From NCBI GenBank assembly GCA_948470475.1, contig OX419345.1, positions 10,734,501 to 10,798,500 on the forward strand: DNA of 64,000 bases, in the 5' to 3' direction. This document shows, piece after piece, positions 1 through 12,500 of this stretch. Position 1 is the stretch's first letter. The number at the start of each line of letters is the position of its first letter. The notes below the pieces were generated by a model, which saw only the letters and a program-made list of their open reading frames with translations, was not told the DNA's origin and did not search any database. Source of the stretch: Galaxea fascicularis (taxonomy: Eukaryota; Cnidaria; Anthozoa; Scleractinia; Euphylliidae). The position numbers and the translations under genes were made by a program.

Positions 1-447
1 AAATTGTCTGCAACAGGAAAAAACCAGAAAAAGAGGACCAGTAAGACATTAGGCTTCTATCTGCGTTTTTGTACGATAGTTTCAAAGAGAAAGGCGTGAA
101 ATTTGTGCAGCTATGGATGAAGAAGCTGCAAGTAAATATCTTGACTTAGTAAACGCTAAAAGGGTTGGTAGTCTTTGCTTAACCAGTGTCCCTGGGAGAG
201 TCAAAATGTGACCAAGATAATTATTTGTTAGTTTTGTTCAGAAAATGGAATTTCTAATTGCGGCGAATTGGTTGAGATTTTTGAGCCCACTCTTCACTCA
301 TCCTACACCAGGATTGTTCTTTCTGTTGCTTTGCAATTGCCATCATTTAAGGTACCAACCTTTTTTCAGAGTTTAAATGAAAACAGTTGAGCAATGCTTT
401 GCTTTGGTGAGTGGTGACTGTTAACGCACGCAAGTGACAACTGTTAC
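1..447 (-). other. HBS1L intron, left edge
   Basis: This is minus-strand intron sequence after the exon ending at 448, whose donor reads GTAAC. I saw no further HBS1L exon (the start of domain II is expected next) and no clear repeat. Confidence 0.6.
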
Positions 448-565
448 CTATTCTGTCCAGTAAGGTAGGCCCATCATACCACTTCCTGAGAAGGGGCTCT
501 TTACAGGGCCCTAACAGGTTTTCACCACTGAGACCACTACATGGTACATACACAACGTCAGAGTC
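448..565 (-). CDS. HBS1L: HBS1L exon: end of GTPase domain (G5 region)
   Basis: This 118-nt exon encodes [12 protein letters not shown] followed by [12 protein letters not shown], the strand after G4 and the G5 loop typical of HBS1/eRF3 GTPases. A pyrimidine-rich acceptor ending TTTAG lies at 566-567 and the donor GTAAC at 443-447. Phase 0 in, one base out. It is the last exon visible in the window. Confidence 0.9.
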
Positions 566-3500
566 CTAAACAAGAGAAAAAGTAAAACACGTGACTCCAA
601 TAAGAAAACTACTTCCGGCAATCTACAGACAATCTTGTATTGATTTAGAGAGAGAGAGAGAGGAACATCAAGAATATTCTGCATATAATACGAGCTTATG
701 GAACAATCACCAGATAAGCATCATTACAGTACGTTGCCCAGTATTCGGACTTCACTTAAAACCTGCTATAACTTTCCTTCCTCTGTCGCAAGATTTCTGA
801 AATTTGGCCCTGAGGCAATCCATTTAGTCTTTAATATAAAGATAAAACGTTATTCGTTTTTACGTTCGTATATCTCGTAAAATTTGCATTTCTGTTGAAC
901 TACTCTGTTGCCCAGTATGCGTACAGTGAGCCCAGCTGCAGTATCCGGACACAAACAAATATCAAGGTAATCAAGCGCAACTTTCAGCAGATTAGCGATG
1001 TATAGCCTCCCCTTGCTTTTACAAAGTAGTTCAACTTTCAATTTCGAAAATATACATTGACTTAGTTAATATAATAAATCCCTGTTTTGACTTCCCGTTC
1101 TGGTTACGCACAATGCAGTCACACGAAAGTAATTCGCCTCGACAAATAAAACAAATAAATAAACGTGGAACGTTTCCATAAAGAGTTGTGTAGTATGACA
1201 TTAAATGCATATCCTAAGATAAAATTATAGTTAAAGATGATAAATTAATCTTCTACGAACCGTTTACGCCACCTCTTCAACGATTTTGGAAAGTAAAGTA
1301 AAAACTGTCCGGATACTGGGCATACTAACTTAAAATTTACTGAAAGTTTCCGACCTTCGTTATTTTAGAAAAATTAAATTTCGATATCAATATTCTGACC
1401 AATAGACCTCTTTAGTGTTGTCGTTTCAAATATCACACTTTAAAGGCCTTTGCTCGAACAGCGGTAGTTTCACAACACAGTGAAAAGTGTAAATATTAGC
1501 CTTGCAATTTTCACTCACCCGAACAGAATGGCGTCTTCTGCAGGTGTTTTGTAACCTAAAAGCCCTTTAAAACTTACATTCCAAAGCTGGAATGTTTGAC
1601 TTCTTTTCGGAATACTTCATTTGCCAGAAATTAATAAGCGCGTTGCCGGATACTGGGCAACATACTGTACATATCACATCAAGCATGAGAAGACACCGGT
1701 ATTATATGGATCACATGGTACACGATTGTCATACATTCCCACGAACTTCACTGTGACAGAAAAATATAAAAAAGCCGAAAACATCCTATCATTTAGCAGT
1801 GAAGCGGTTACTTTAATATGTGAATGGAGTCAAAACTGAACACACTTTAAATCCTGCTTGTTTGAGAAAATGCTTGAGCTTTCCAACAACATGATTATAT
1901 CTATCTTCTGACCAGCCAACCTAGTGAAAGAAAACAAATCTGTATTATAATACTCGGTTAACGTGCTTTTAGGGGCCCGTCAATAATTAGAGGTGGGGAG
2001 GGGGGGTGCAAATAGGGGATAGGGTCAGCAAATTTTATGCAAGGATAAAAGGGAGGGCTGCAAAAATGTTTGTGGGTGTACTGACAATTTTTCTCAAGAC
2101 ATAATTGAAGTATCATCAGAAAAACAACCAATGCTATTTGTATTGAAAACAAAATGTTTATTTTATGTTTCTTTGTGATAACAATTATTGTAAAATGAAT
2201 TTGTAAACATCCCTTCGACTTTCATCTGACTCATCATGTGTCCTACAGCTTTAGGGGGTCATAAAAAAACCAAACATGGTATACTCACTACATTGTACGT
2301 GTAAATTGAGATGACACAAGTACAAAGTGCCTGTGATTACACTGCACCAGTTTACACATTGGTTTCTTGTGGTTGTGCTTGTGTCTATGCTTATGCTTGT
2401 ATCGTACGTGTAAACCAGTCCTTAGCTTTATTAAACGCTACCAATAAATTCCCCTTACATGAACTGACTCGGTCCAAAACAGATTTTAAAAATACTCACA
2501 TTATCAAGTTTATTGACTGCCACAATCAACTGTGTTACACCCAGTGACCTCACCAGTAGTGCATGCTCTCGGGTCTGACCCCCAGCTTCATATCCAGACT
2601 CAAACTCACCAGTGCTGGAACCAACCACCAAGATAGCTACATCAGCCTGAAATGAAACAAGTACTGATGTCTAAATGAAAAAAGATCCTGAGGCAACAAC
2701 AACGTACAATAAATTAAAACCAACTATGCTATTCTCAATCATTTGGTTTCTTTACATCTCAAACTTGGAACCAGGAAAAACCAGGAACTAGGAAAAATTT
2801 CTAAAAGCAACTATTATTCAAACTTACGAAGCTCAGCCTAAATATTATTACCCAACAATACGACAACAACACCTAAAATTGTCACTGAAAACTCTATAAT
2901 ACTTCGACAAATAAAGGGTATGTTGAACACAGAGGAAACCTCAGAACTCTACAAAGTCCAGCAACCCATACAAAAGAAGAGGTAATATCACAGTATAGTA
3001 ATCAGCAGGGCTTGAAATCAACGTTTTCATCCATTCGCCAGGTGGAAACAAGAAAGAAAAATCTGGTCACCAAATAAAAAGGTTTGGCCACCAAAACTAG
3101 TCACCAGTGCTAAATTTCTGGTTGCATTGGTGACCAGTGAGTTGCAATTCCGAGCCTTGTAATGAGCACATGTTTAGGGGGTGCCTGACAACACACCTGT
3201 GCTGCTCCAGTGATCATGTTGGGGATGAAATCTTTATGACCTGGAGCATCCATGAGTGTGATGAGCTTGGTTTCTGTCTCAAATCGTGTTAAACCAACAT
3301 CCATGGTAATACCCCTGTTGGTCAAAATTGCACAAAGACAAAGTTGACAAAATGGGAATTTTGAACTGAAAGTAGACTGAGGAAATTCTAGACAAATCTT
3401 AGCCTTCAGCGAAATCTTAAATTATGATTTTTCAATACTATGTTTTCTGAACTAACTTATATTAGTGTGAATGATGTATATGAAATCAAATAAATCAATA

Positions 3501-6500
3501 AAATCAATATATTTTGACGACTTATGAGTTCGAAGTACATGTAATATAGCACCAAAGTCTGAGTGGTTCAGCATTCCTTTTACCATTCAACTCAGAAAGG
3601 GCCACACTTAGCCTTTGATAGATACTTTGTTAACTGAATGCCTGACATTACCAGCTACATTCTGTGTTCCGTTTAGTGCCACTAACCCCAGTCTTTTCTT
3701 TCATCATCATTTTGTTGATAAACTGTCATACACTTCTGCTTGTTACTAAATGATCGAAGTACATGGTGCATAATTGATCTATGGTACTCTTTGGCTTGTT
3801 TTATTGATAAATCCAAATCAGCTGAGTTTTTGCATGTGCATGTGGGGATATAGAAAAAACAGCTGGGAATCGAGTTGCTATAGTGAAGTCAACATGCTGG
3901 TTTTATATCAAAGTAGCTGAGGATAAACCTCAAAATACGAGGGAGAAATCACCAGCCCCTGGCCCTTAATGACAACCCTGATGTGGCTTTTCATATTATA
4001 ATAACATTGTTCTGTTTCATCAGTTTCTGCTTGTTTTTCAATAAACAACATATGCAAAAACTTAGTTTTCTTCAGACAGAAGAACTTCTGATAAGCAACA
4101 AACAAAAGGAGTGGAGTCAAGACATTGCCTGGAAAAAAATGAGTTTTGCAAACCGTTATTTATTGAAAAAGACAAAATTGGCAAAAAGATACAGGACAAT
4201 GTTTTTCTTTGAAATCATAGGCCACATGCAAACATTTAGCTGATTTAGATGAAAAACAAAAAAAAGTAAGCAAGTAAGCAGACTGTGTGGTGACAGTCAG
4301 CTGATAGTCAACAAGCATTTTACCAGACAATTTAAATGATTACAGTCAGATGAAGTATCCACTCCGTAACAAAATTAAAAGAACCACCAGGGCCCTAATA
4401 GCCAATCAAAAGGTTGTGATTTTGACCAACAAAACAAACATTCAAGCCATGGCATACCTTTCTCTTTCTTCACCCGTTTCATCTAGCACCCAAGCATAAG
4501 CAAAAGAAGCTTTACCAGCCTTTTTAGATTCAGTTTCATATGTAACCAGGTCAAGGAAATCAACACTACAGTTTGAGTGTATGATCTGTCTTTTAAAGAA
4601 TAGTTCCTGCTTTTACGCCGGGTACCAGTGAAGCAATTTTGTTATTTTGGTTTCTCTCTTAGTTTTTTTTTTTCTCTTTTCAACTGAAATTTTGAGGTAC
4701 GAAAAGGATATTTATGCATTGATTTTTTGGAGACATCACCAAGACGATATAGCAGATGGCCCATAAGTGTGCTCTTCCCAGCATCCACATGACCTGCAAA
4801 TAAAACATGTAAAGAACATCTTCCAACAGCCTGTTTGATAGAAAAAGTCATTTCCATTTTCATTTGCACTCACATTTGATTCACATTTGATAATTATATT
4901 TAATACTATAATTTACAAATCAACTTCCACAAAATGTTGCATAGACCATGACTTATAATGGAAGGGATAGAGAGTATGTTATGTATAAAATTTGCATTTA
5001 GGCATTGCGTGACTATCTGGAACACTCTTTCGTGTCTAGAAGATTCTCGCGCTATGTTTACATTGTGTCAGCATGAAACAGTAGTTTTTGTCAGGTGCTT
5101 ATGGATGGTGCCTACTTTTGTTAGTGCGCACACATTCTGCGCATCACGTAAGCCATGGTTTAAGCATGCACGCACTGGAGTTGGCATTGATGCAATCAAC
5201 TACACCACCAAGTACACAACTAAAATTAAAGCAAAATTTTCCTACTGTGACCAAATCAATTTTAATGAACCCTTTACTTAAACCAGGAACACCGGAATAG
5301 CAGCATATCGCTAAGCAATAAATGTTAACGTCTTCCACCTGAAAACCTGGTTGTTATCTTTCGGAAATTACACTGAAACCCAGCTGTAATCATGTGCCTG
5401 CAGATGGCGTAGTGTGCGCACAAAAATGCAAATGTCTTACTTACTGGGGAGGTGACAGGAAAAAATGTAACAGGCACCGTAAAAGTTTTCAAAAAAGATC
5501 AATAATTTTAAAAAACACGTGGTTACCCCTACATTTTATGTTGCGAAATGGAAGTGGCAAGCCTTTTCAACTTATGACTAGTTTCTGGTTGTGAGCAAAA
5601 GGAATTTAGACTGTATTTTAGCTGAACCAGAGGAATGCTGTCAGAGACGCTAAAAGCACTTTTGCAACAATTTTGTTGTTAAAAATGTACCAAAATTGAT
5701 TTTAATGTTGCCATTTGCCATATAGTTTAAAGATCTTTTAAAATGTGTTTGCCTTTCTGTACCAGTAAAGGCGAATTCTAAGGAAATCTGTGAGGAAATA
5801 TCCTTTCCCTCTTTTTTCCGAAAAATGCTGATGTCAGCATTTTTGTTGAGATTCAAGGCTAATTATCTCGAAAAACTGCTTGGCTACCCCTATTTTTCTT
5901 TGTGGATTCCAATAGCCCTTGCAAAGATCTACTTTTTCAGCGTGGTCCTAACCTGGAGCAAAAACGTTTGTATTTAGTAGGCACCGTCCTAATGTTGTAA
6001 TGCTAATAATTTTAGCCTTTTTAGATGGTTCTACAATTTTATGTAAAAAGCATATTAGCCGCCAAGCTTGAGGTTCAGTGAGTGAGTAGTGTTTACAAGT
6101 TGTAAAGTTTTGGCAAAAGCCATGTTTATTCAAGTGGTTGTGTGTATATTTGGCAGAGGTCATGTTCATTCATGTGTGACACAGGTTGCAGTGTAACTCA
6201 CAAGCCTTGACTTGTCAGTTGGTGTAGACATTTCTTGAGCAGTATTCACTATGTTATTTTGGAATCAATCTCCTTGCTACTGTTCCAACAACCCTGCATT
6301 CCACTTGGACTACAAACTACATTCCTCTAACAACAATGGACTCATAACAGAGTAGTAAATGTATTAACAACAGCAAGGTATCTTTGAGCAAAACTTTGAG
6401 ACTCTGGATTTCACATAATACTTACTTATGAAAAGTCATTGCCCACCCTGAACAAACTTACCAATGACCACTAAATTGAGAAGAGTTTTCCCTCTCCGGC

Positions 6501-9500
6501 GTTTATAATAGTCTTCATGGGCTTCAGCAAGTAACTACAGCAACATAGATATTGCCGGTTAGTCATCATAAAAAAAATCAAGAAAAAGAAACAAAGGTAA
6601 AGAAATCATATGAGACAAAACCTGTTCTTTGTTTTTTCCAGCCATTTTCTGCTTGCCACTCTCTGCGGGTTTTTGTTCCATTTCGCCCTCAGTTGGCCAT
6701 TCAGGAGAACTAAGGGAAAAAATAAAAATTATTCTAAGGTTTCCGCTGTGTCCAGTTTAATGTGTTTGGAAAAGTGGATCATTGGTACTAACGTTCAGAT
6801 TTAGTTTCTGTACGAAGGAAAAACAGGAAAAAAAACTGTTTGTTTTGTTTCTTTTACCTTTGGATTACCGTATTCTCTGGCTATTATAACCTACAATAGT
6901 GCATTCAAGTAATCTAACATCATTTTTTCTCTGGCATTTGGTCATAACTTGCTAAACAAAAATCACCCTGAAAGTCAACATAAGAGAGTTATGCTCTCAG
7001 CCCTTCAATTATCAGCCTTGTTTCCAAACTCCTTCAATCAAAATTTTACGTATGTTTACCACACTGTAACAGTATGAAGATGCCTGTAACAGGTATTTAG
7101 TGCACCATGTCCTTACCTTTCTCTTGATTTTTTGGTGCTAACTGGAGGAGTTGAGAAACCAATGACAGTCTTCTCTGTCATTGGTGTTACCACAGGAACA
7201 GCTGAGTCTGCTGATGACTCCTTCTTGCCAGCATCACAAGAGACATGACTCACCACTGGATGCTTAAGTTTTACCTGTCGTTCAAGTTCTTTTCTTGAAG
7301 TATGAGAAGGGCCTGAGTCATAAGTTAACACAGTTATTCAAAGGCATTTCTACTGTTGAGCCAAAAAGGTCTCTACCTCCCCAAAACATTTTTATAAAGT
7401 AATTTCTTGCACTCAAAGCATAAAAAAGGGTTAAAAATGGATTTGTTTGGCTCAACCAAACTAAATTAGCCACAACAAAAAATGTAAATGATAAGAAGGG
7501 TTATATCATCTTCATTAGGGTCTCTGGGCAGGGATCCATATTCATCTTTTTTTCTGAGTCGTCAGCCCAGCGAGTAAGCATGATGGCCTACTTGCCCATT
7601 CCAATTTAGGTCGTCCAGACAAAAGTGCAGAATTAAAGAAAGAAGAGTGAATGGCTCACTCTAAAAAAATGCTAGCGGTTAACAACATGAAAACTGAGCC
7701 TGCGATCATTTTGTGGAAAATACTGCACTATCAAAAATGGTGCCCAAACATACGACTTCATTACAGACAAAAAGTTGTATGTTATTCTCCATTATTCTTA
7801 ACATTTTAAGTGGATGAGAAGTACCCAAACACAGGTGAAATGTACATGATAAATTAATAGATTTAATAGAATAGGAATTTGTGGAATATTTTGTAATTGA
7901 GCAAAACCTCACTCGTCCAAAGGACAACTTTTGGGTTACCTCAGTCGTCCGTGCCAGATTGTAGTCGTCTGGGACGACTGGACAACTGTGAATATGGATC
8001 CCTACTAGGGGGATAAAATAGTCCCATGAACAAATGATGGTAACAGATCCCTCCCTGTAACCAAGAGAATAAAATAATGCAGTGAGATTGCACCTTATGA
8101 CCATCAAATGACACTGGTAATCACTCACAATTTTACCAAATTTAACCATCTATTAGAATCAGTTTCTACCAACCAAGTTTGTTGTTAGAAGTTTGTTAGA
8201 AGCTTTATTCAAAACAAAGTGTTGCTAACTACTCCACTTACATCTCAGTGTGACACTCTTAAAGATATCACCTACACAGAACACTGAAAAATATTTTACA
8301 CGTGCCATATTAAAATAATTTATAACTATTACATAGATGTATATACATTTAATATCTTATTCTGTGGCAAAACTGTGAAATGGTTCATTAGACAATTAAT
8401 TCACCATTAATAAGGAAATAAACTTTAAAAAACTACAGTATGTACAACTTGTTTAAGATACAGTAGAGCTATAAAAATTAATAATGAAAGCTCTGTATGC
8501 TAAAATCACATACAATATTGATAGTTCACTGATAAATGCTCTAACTCATGGTTCCTGTGTTATCTAAAAAAAATACAGGTCTTGTACTACTTGAAGACCT
8601 TCACATGTAGAGTGGTAAAGCTAGAGAAAAGCAATTTTCAAAAGTGTTAAAGCATATTTGAATGTTAGCATACAACTGTATGAATTTCGCATACAAAATC
8701 TGAATTTTTCACACTTAAAAACACTGAACAGAAGATTTAAAAAGTTGCTTTATAATGTTCTACCTTTGGTAAGTAACACAGACTGAGAAGATAACAGTGA
8801 TTTCACTGCATACTGCTGCAACTAAATAACCAGTTTTCATTAAACTGTTTTAAGTCAATATTACCGTTTAATGATGTAAACCTTTCAATGAATTACTTCT
8901 TTCTTGAAAAAGCCCCTTTTTGCTTGTCTTTAACAATATCATCAGGTGATGGAGTAGAAAAATCAAAAGCAGTTATACGTAAACAATCTGAATTGTGAAG
9001 TTCATTAACAACTCGTTGCACAACAACTTTAGTGGAATCATTCTCAACAGATAAAGAATAGCAGAGGGCCAAACCAAATAATGAGGGCTTAGCAGTCAAA
9101 CCGTGAGTATCACTCCATCTGCTTGACACCTGTCTTTTTTGTTTTGAAGCAGAGACTTTTTTCTTGACACTGAAATGCTCTGATTTCATTTCTTTCTTCT
9201 CCACTGATAATTCAACTGTGGAAGCTGTACCAGAAGTGGAGTGTTTGTGTTTATGTTGAATGTTTTGGTCATAGTCTTCCTTTCCTGCACTTAAAGTGCT
9301 GGAACTCCCAGGAATATGAACGTTTTTCAAATTCTCAGCCAAATATTTAACATCTTCTGTGTCATCAACCACTTGCTCCATTGGCAATGGCTCAGTATTG
9401 CCAAGCTGCCCAGATGAAGTGAGTGGTAACGAACTCTGTACAGAATGCCCAGTTTGTGACAAACTACTGAGTGGTGTTGATAATGAAGGTTCTTGTCGAG

Positions 9501-12500
9501 GTTCGTATATAGCTGTTGCAAATGGAGTTTGTGATAATCTGCTCAGTGGAGTGGACAAAAGAGTGTGTGAAGACATTGTCTGTAAAAGGGGGCTTTTTGA
9601 TGTAGAATGAGGAATTCCAGTAACCGAGTTTCCTTGCTGAAATGACAACTGTGATAGACTACCAAGGGCCAGTGAGATGGATGATTCCTGAGGTCTGGTT
9701 GTGGGGTGAGCTGAGAGACTACTGAGAGAAACTGAAAGCAAAGGACTATGAAAGGGCTGCAACACATCCAGGGATGGTGATGTAACTGGAGAATCCGACA
9801 ATGTCCCTTCTGACTTTGTCAAACTGCTGAGTGAAGTTGAAAGTAGAGTGTTTTGGGGTGACATTTGTAAGAGATCCATGGGCTGCAACTCACTGAATAA
9901 TGACCCCCCAGATGGTACCATACTGCTACTAGAAGCTGACAGCTTCGTCCTTTGAGATGAAGACTGTGAGAAACCAAGGGACTGTGATGTCCTTGGATGA
10001 CCTGATAGTGACTCTCCTAACTGGGAAAAACTGCTAAGGGGAGCTGACATGAGGCTTTTTTGAGGTGAGGCTTCTAAAGGATCAAGGGACTGTGATGTAA
10101 CTGATTGACATGACAATGAACCCCCTGACAAACTGTTGAGAGGAGTGGACAACAGTGTGTTTTGAGATGAAGCTTGTAGTAAGTCCAAGAAGTCTGTTTT
10201 TCTTGTTTGAGCACATGATGATCCTCCTGACTGTGTTAAACTACTGAGAGGTGCTGAAAGAAGGGTGTTTTGAGGTGAAGCTGGTAACAGATCAAGAGGC
10301 TGTGATACAGATGACTGATGTAGTTGTGAGAAACTGCTAAGAGGAGCTGACAGCAGCTCATGGGCCTGTGACATAGCTGATTGACTTGACATTGAATGCC
10401 CTAATTGTGACAAGCTACTAAGAGGGGCAGACATTAAGGTGTTGTGAGCTGAGGACTGTAACAGATCCAGTGGTTGTGATTGCACTGACTGTCCAGATGA
10501 TGATTCTGTTGCCTGTGATGTAGTATAAAGGGAAGAAAATGTCTGGGTAATGTGAGTTGAGACCTGCAACAGATCTAAAGGATGCGATGCCACAGATTTC
10601 TCCAATACTGGCCCTCCTGACTGTGGGAAACTATCACCTTGTGCAAATGTGTTAACAGATGACTTCTCAGATGCATTTCCTGATGGATGCCCAATAAGAG
10701 ACTTTGATGGCTGTCCTCCTGTTACTTTTAGGTTTTCACCATCTTTACTAGCAGAGTTTACTTTCATGTTGTTTTCATACTGGACAATTTCACTTTGTTC
10801 AATATTGGCAAATAATTGAGTTTTACAAGAAACAAAGCCTTACCTTGTGAGAGCCACACATCATCAGACAAATAGCACATAATGAACATAGGAAAAGAAA
10901 AAGAAAAAGGGCAAAAAATAAGCTTTGACCTTCTTTGGACACACTCAGCTAATAACACAATACTCCTTAACACAAAAAGCCATCTGATGATGGTCATAAC
11001 AAAATCTATTCATCACTGAATTCAAGCTCACCTTCAGTTCCAAATGGATCTGAATTTGCCGTCTTTGAGTCTTGTTTTTCTCCTGGAAACATCACAGACA
11101 AATTAAACTTTGCACACCACCTGTAGTCAGCAATAAAGTTGCCCTGGGATCACATTTGTTCATAAACAGAAATTATAACATACAGTGTATTCCCAGCAGG
11201 AAACAGTCACTTAATTTAACTATTCTTGTTTCTCTGTTTGTTTACATATTTTTCTGCTTGTTTGTTAGAAGGAATTGGGAGAAGACCCTAACATAATGCA
11301 GATCATGTCAATTAAAATTCTCAGAATATAATGAGGATTAATGTCGCAGTTTCCTTGAGCATTTAAATTAGTGGCAGACTATAATAAAACACAAAAGACA
11401 TTGTTTGGTGTTAAGTGGGCAACACCGCTCCACAATCGGCGTGACAAGCAACTTCCATAGCGTGACTAAAGCCTAGACTTATCTCCCTGATGCATAAGAA
11501 GAACCCAGCTAGATCGGACAATTTGTAGGCCGGTAAAAGCCAAATTAACAATATTAAAGCCTAAATCTCCACTGCACTAGTGGAAAAAGTGTAGGCAGTT
11601 AAAACTAGCCCAAACATTATCTCCCCAGCACTACGAACCGACTCCACCGGCACGTGCTGGATTGGACAAGAACAAAGGCAGATAGAGAGTGAAACATAGC
11701 ATAGCATGAAAAACAACAAAGCTTGAGGAAGTCACTGTGAGACTTAACCAAAGTCTGTACTTAGAGGTGAACCCAAGACAACAACAACAACTCCAAAGGG
11801 GAGGGTGGGAATAAATATTAAATGGTAAAGGTGCTCCTTACAGTACCCTTAAGAGCTCAGAGAGTGATACTTTGCACTTTACTAGACCTTTTATACTGAT
11901 TAACGTACCACCGGATACAAGGACTTCGTGCAATGCTGAACACAACATGAATGGGGGTAGTTGTTCCTTATGGCCATACAGAACAAAAGATATAAATGTA
12001 GCACACAGTATTGCAACATGAATAGAGGATCTCTGTTGTATTTGTTAGGGTATAGAAGTCCATTCATGTCTCGTTTGCATTACATACTGTTTATGAATAT
12101 AATGCGACAGATGGAGGGCAGCCCTAGCGAGTCACGCTTCATTTTTCCACTGTGTAGAAAGCAGAACTGATTGATTATTACAATATTGCCAAAATGTTCA
12201 CAGAAGCCCAAAAAAATCAAGCTTTCAAAAAAGGTACATGTATAATGAAAATCATTGACTAATCATTAACTAAATTTAAACATACATGTACATTTCAGAG
12301 TTATCAATAAATCTTGAGCCACATATTGATTTCAGTGACATGAAACTACAACAGTCTAGATCACCTGTAACAACAAGGTGACAAGTGTTACTATTTACAG
12401 TGTACCTTTTAAGACAGCCCTGCAAAAGAATATAGTTATCTAGTCTACCGAAAGTCTGCCCCAGTCAACCCACCAGTAGTTAATAATCTACTACAATAAT

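Noticed and set aside
7706..8149. 147-codon minus frame near the SKI7-like 3' UTR
   Set aside because: It is in an intron/UTR stretch with repeat-like GTCGTCC words, no splice borders and no recognisable domain.
10764..10997. Minus frame of 77 codons upstream of the SKI7-like exon
   Set aside because: It covers intron plus the other frame of the exon; it matters only if the proximal acceptor at 10844-10845 is used.
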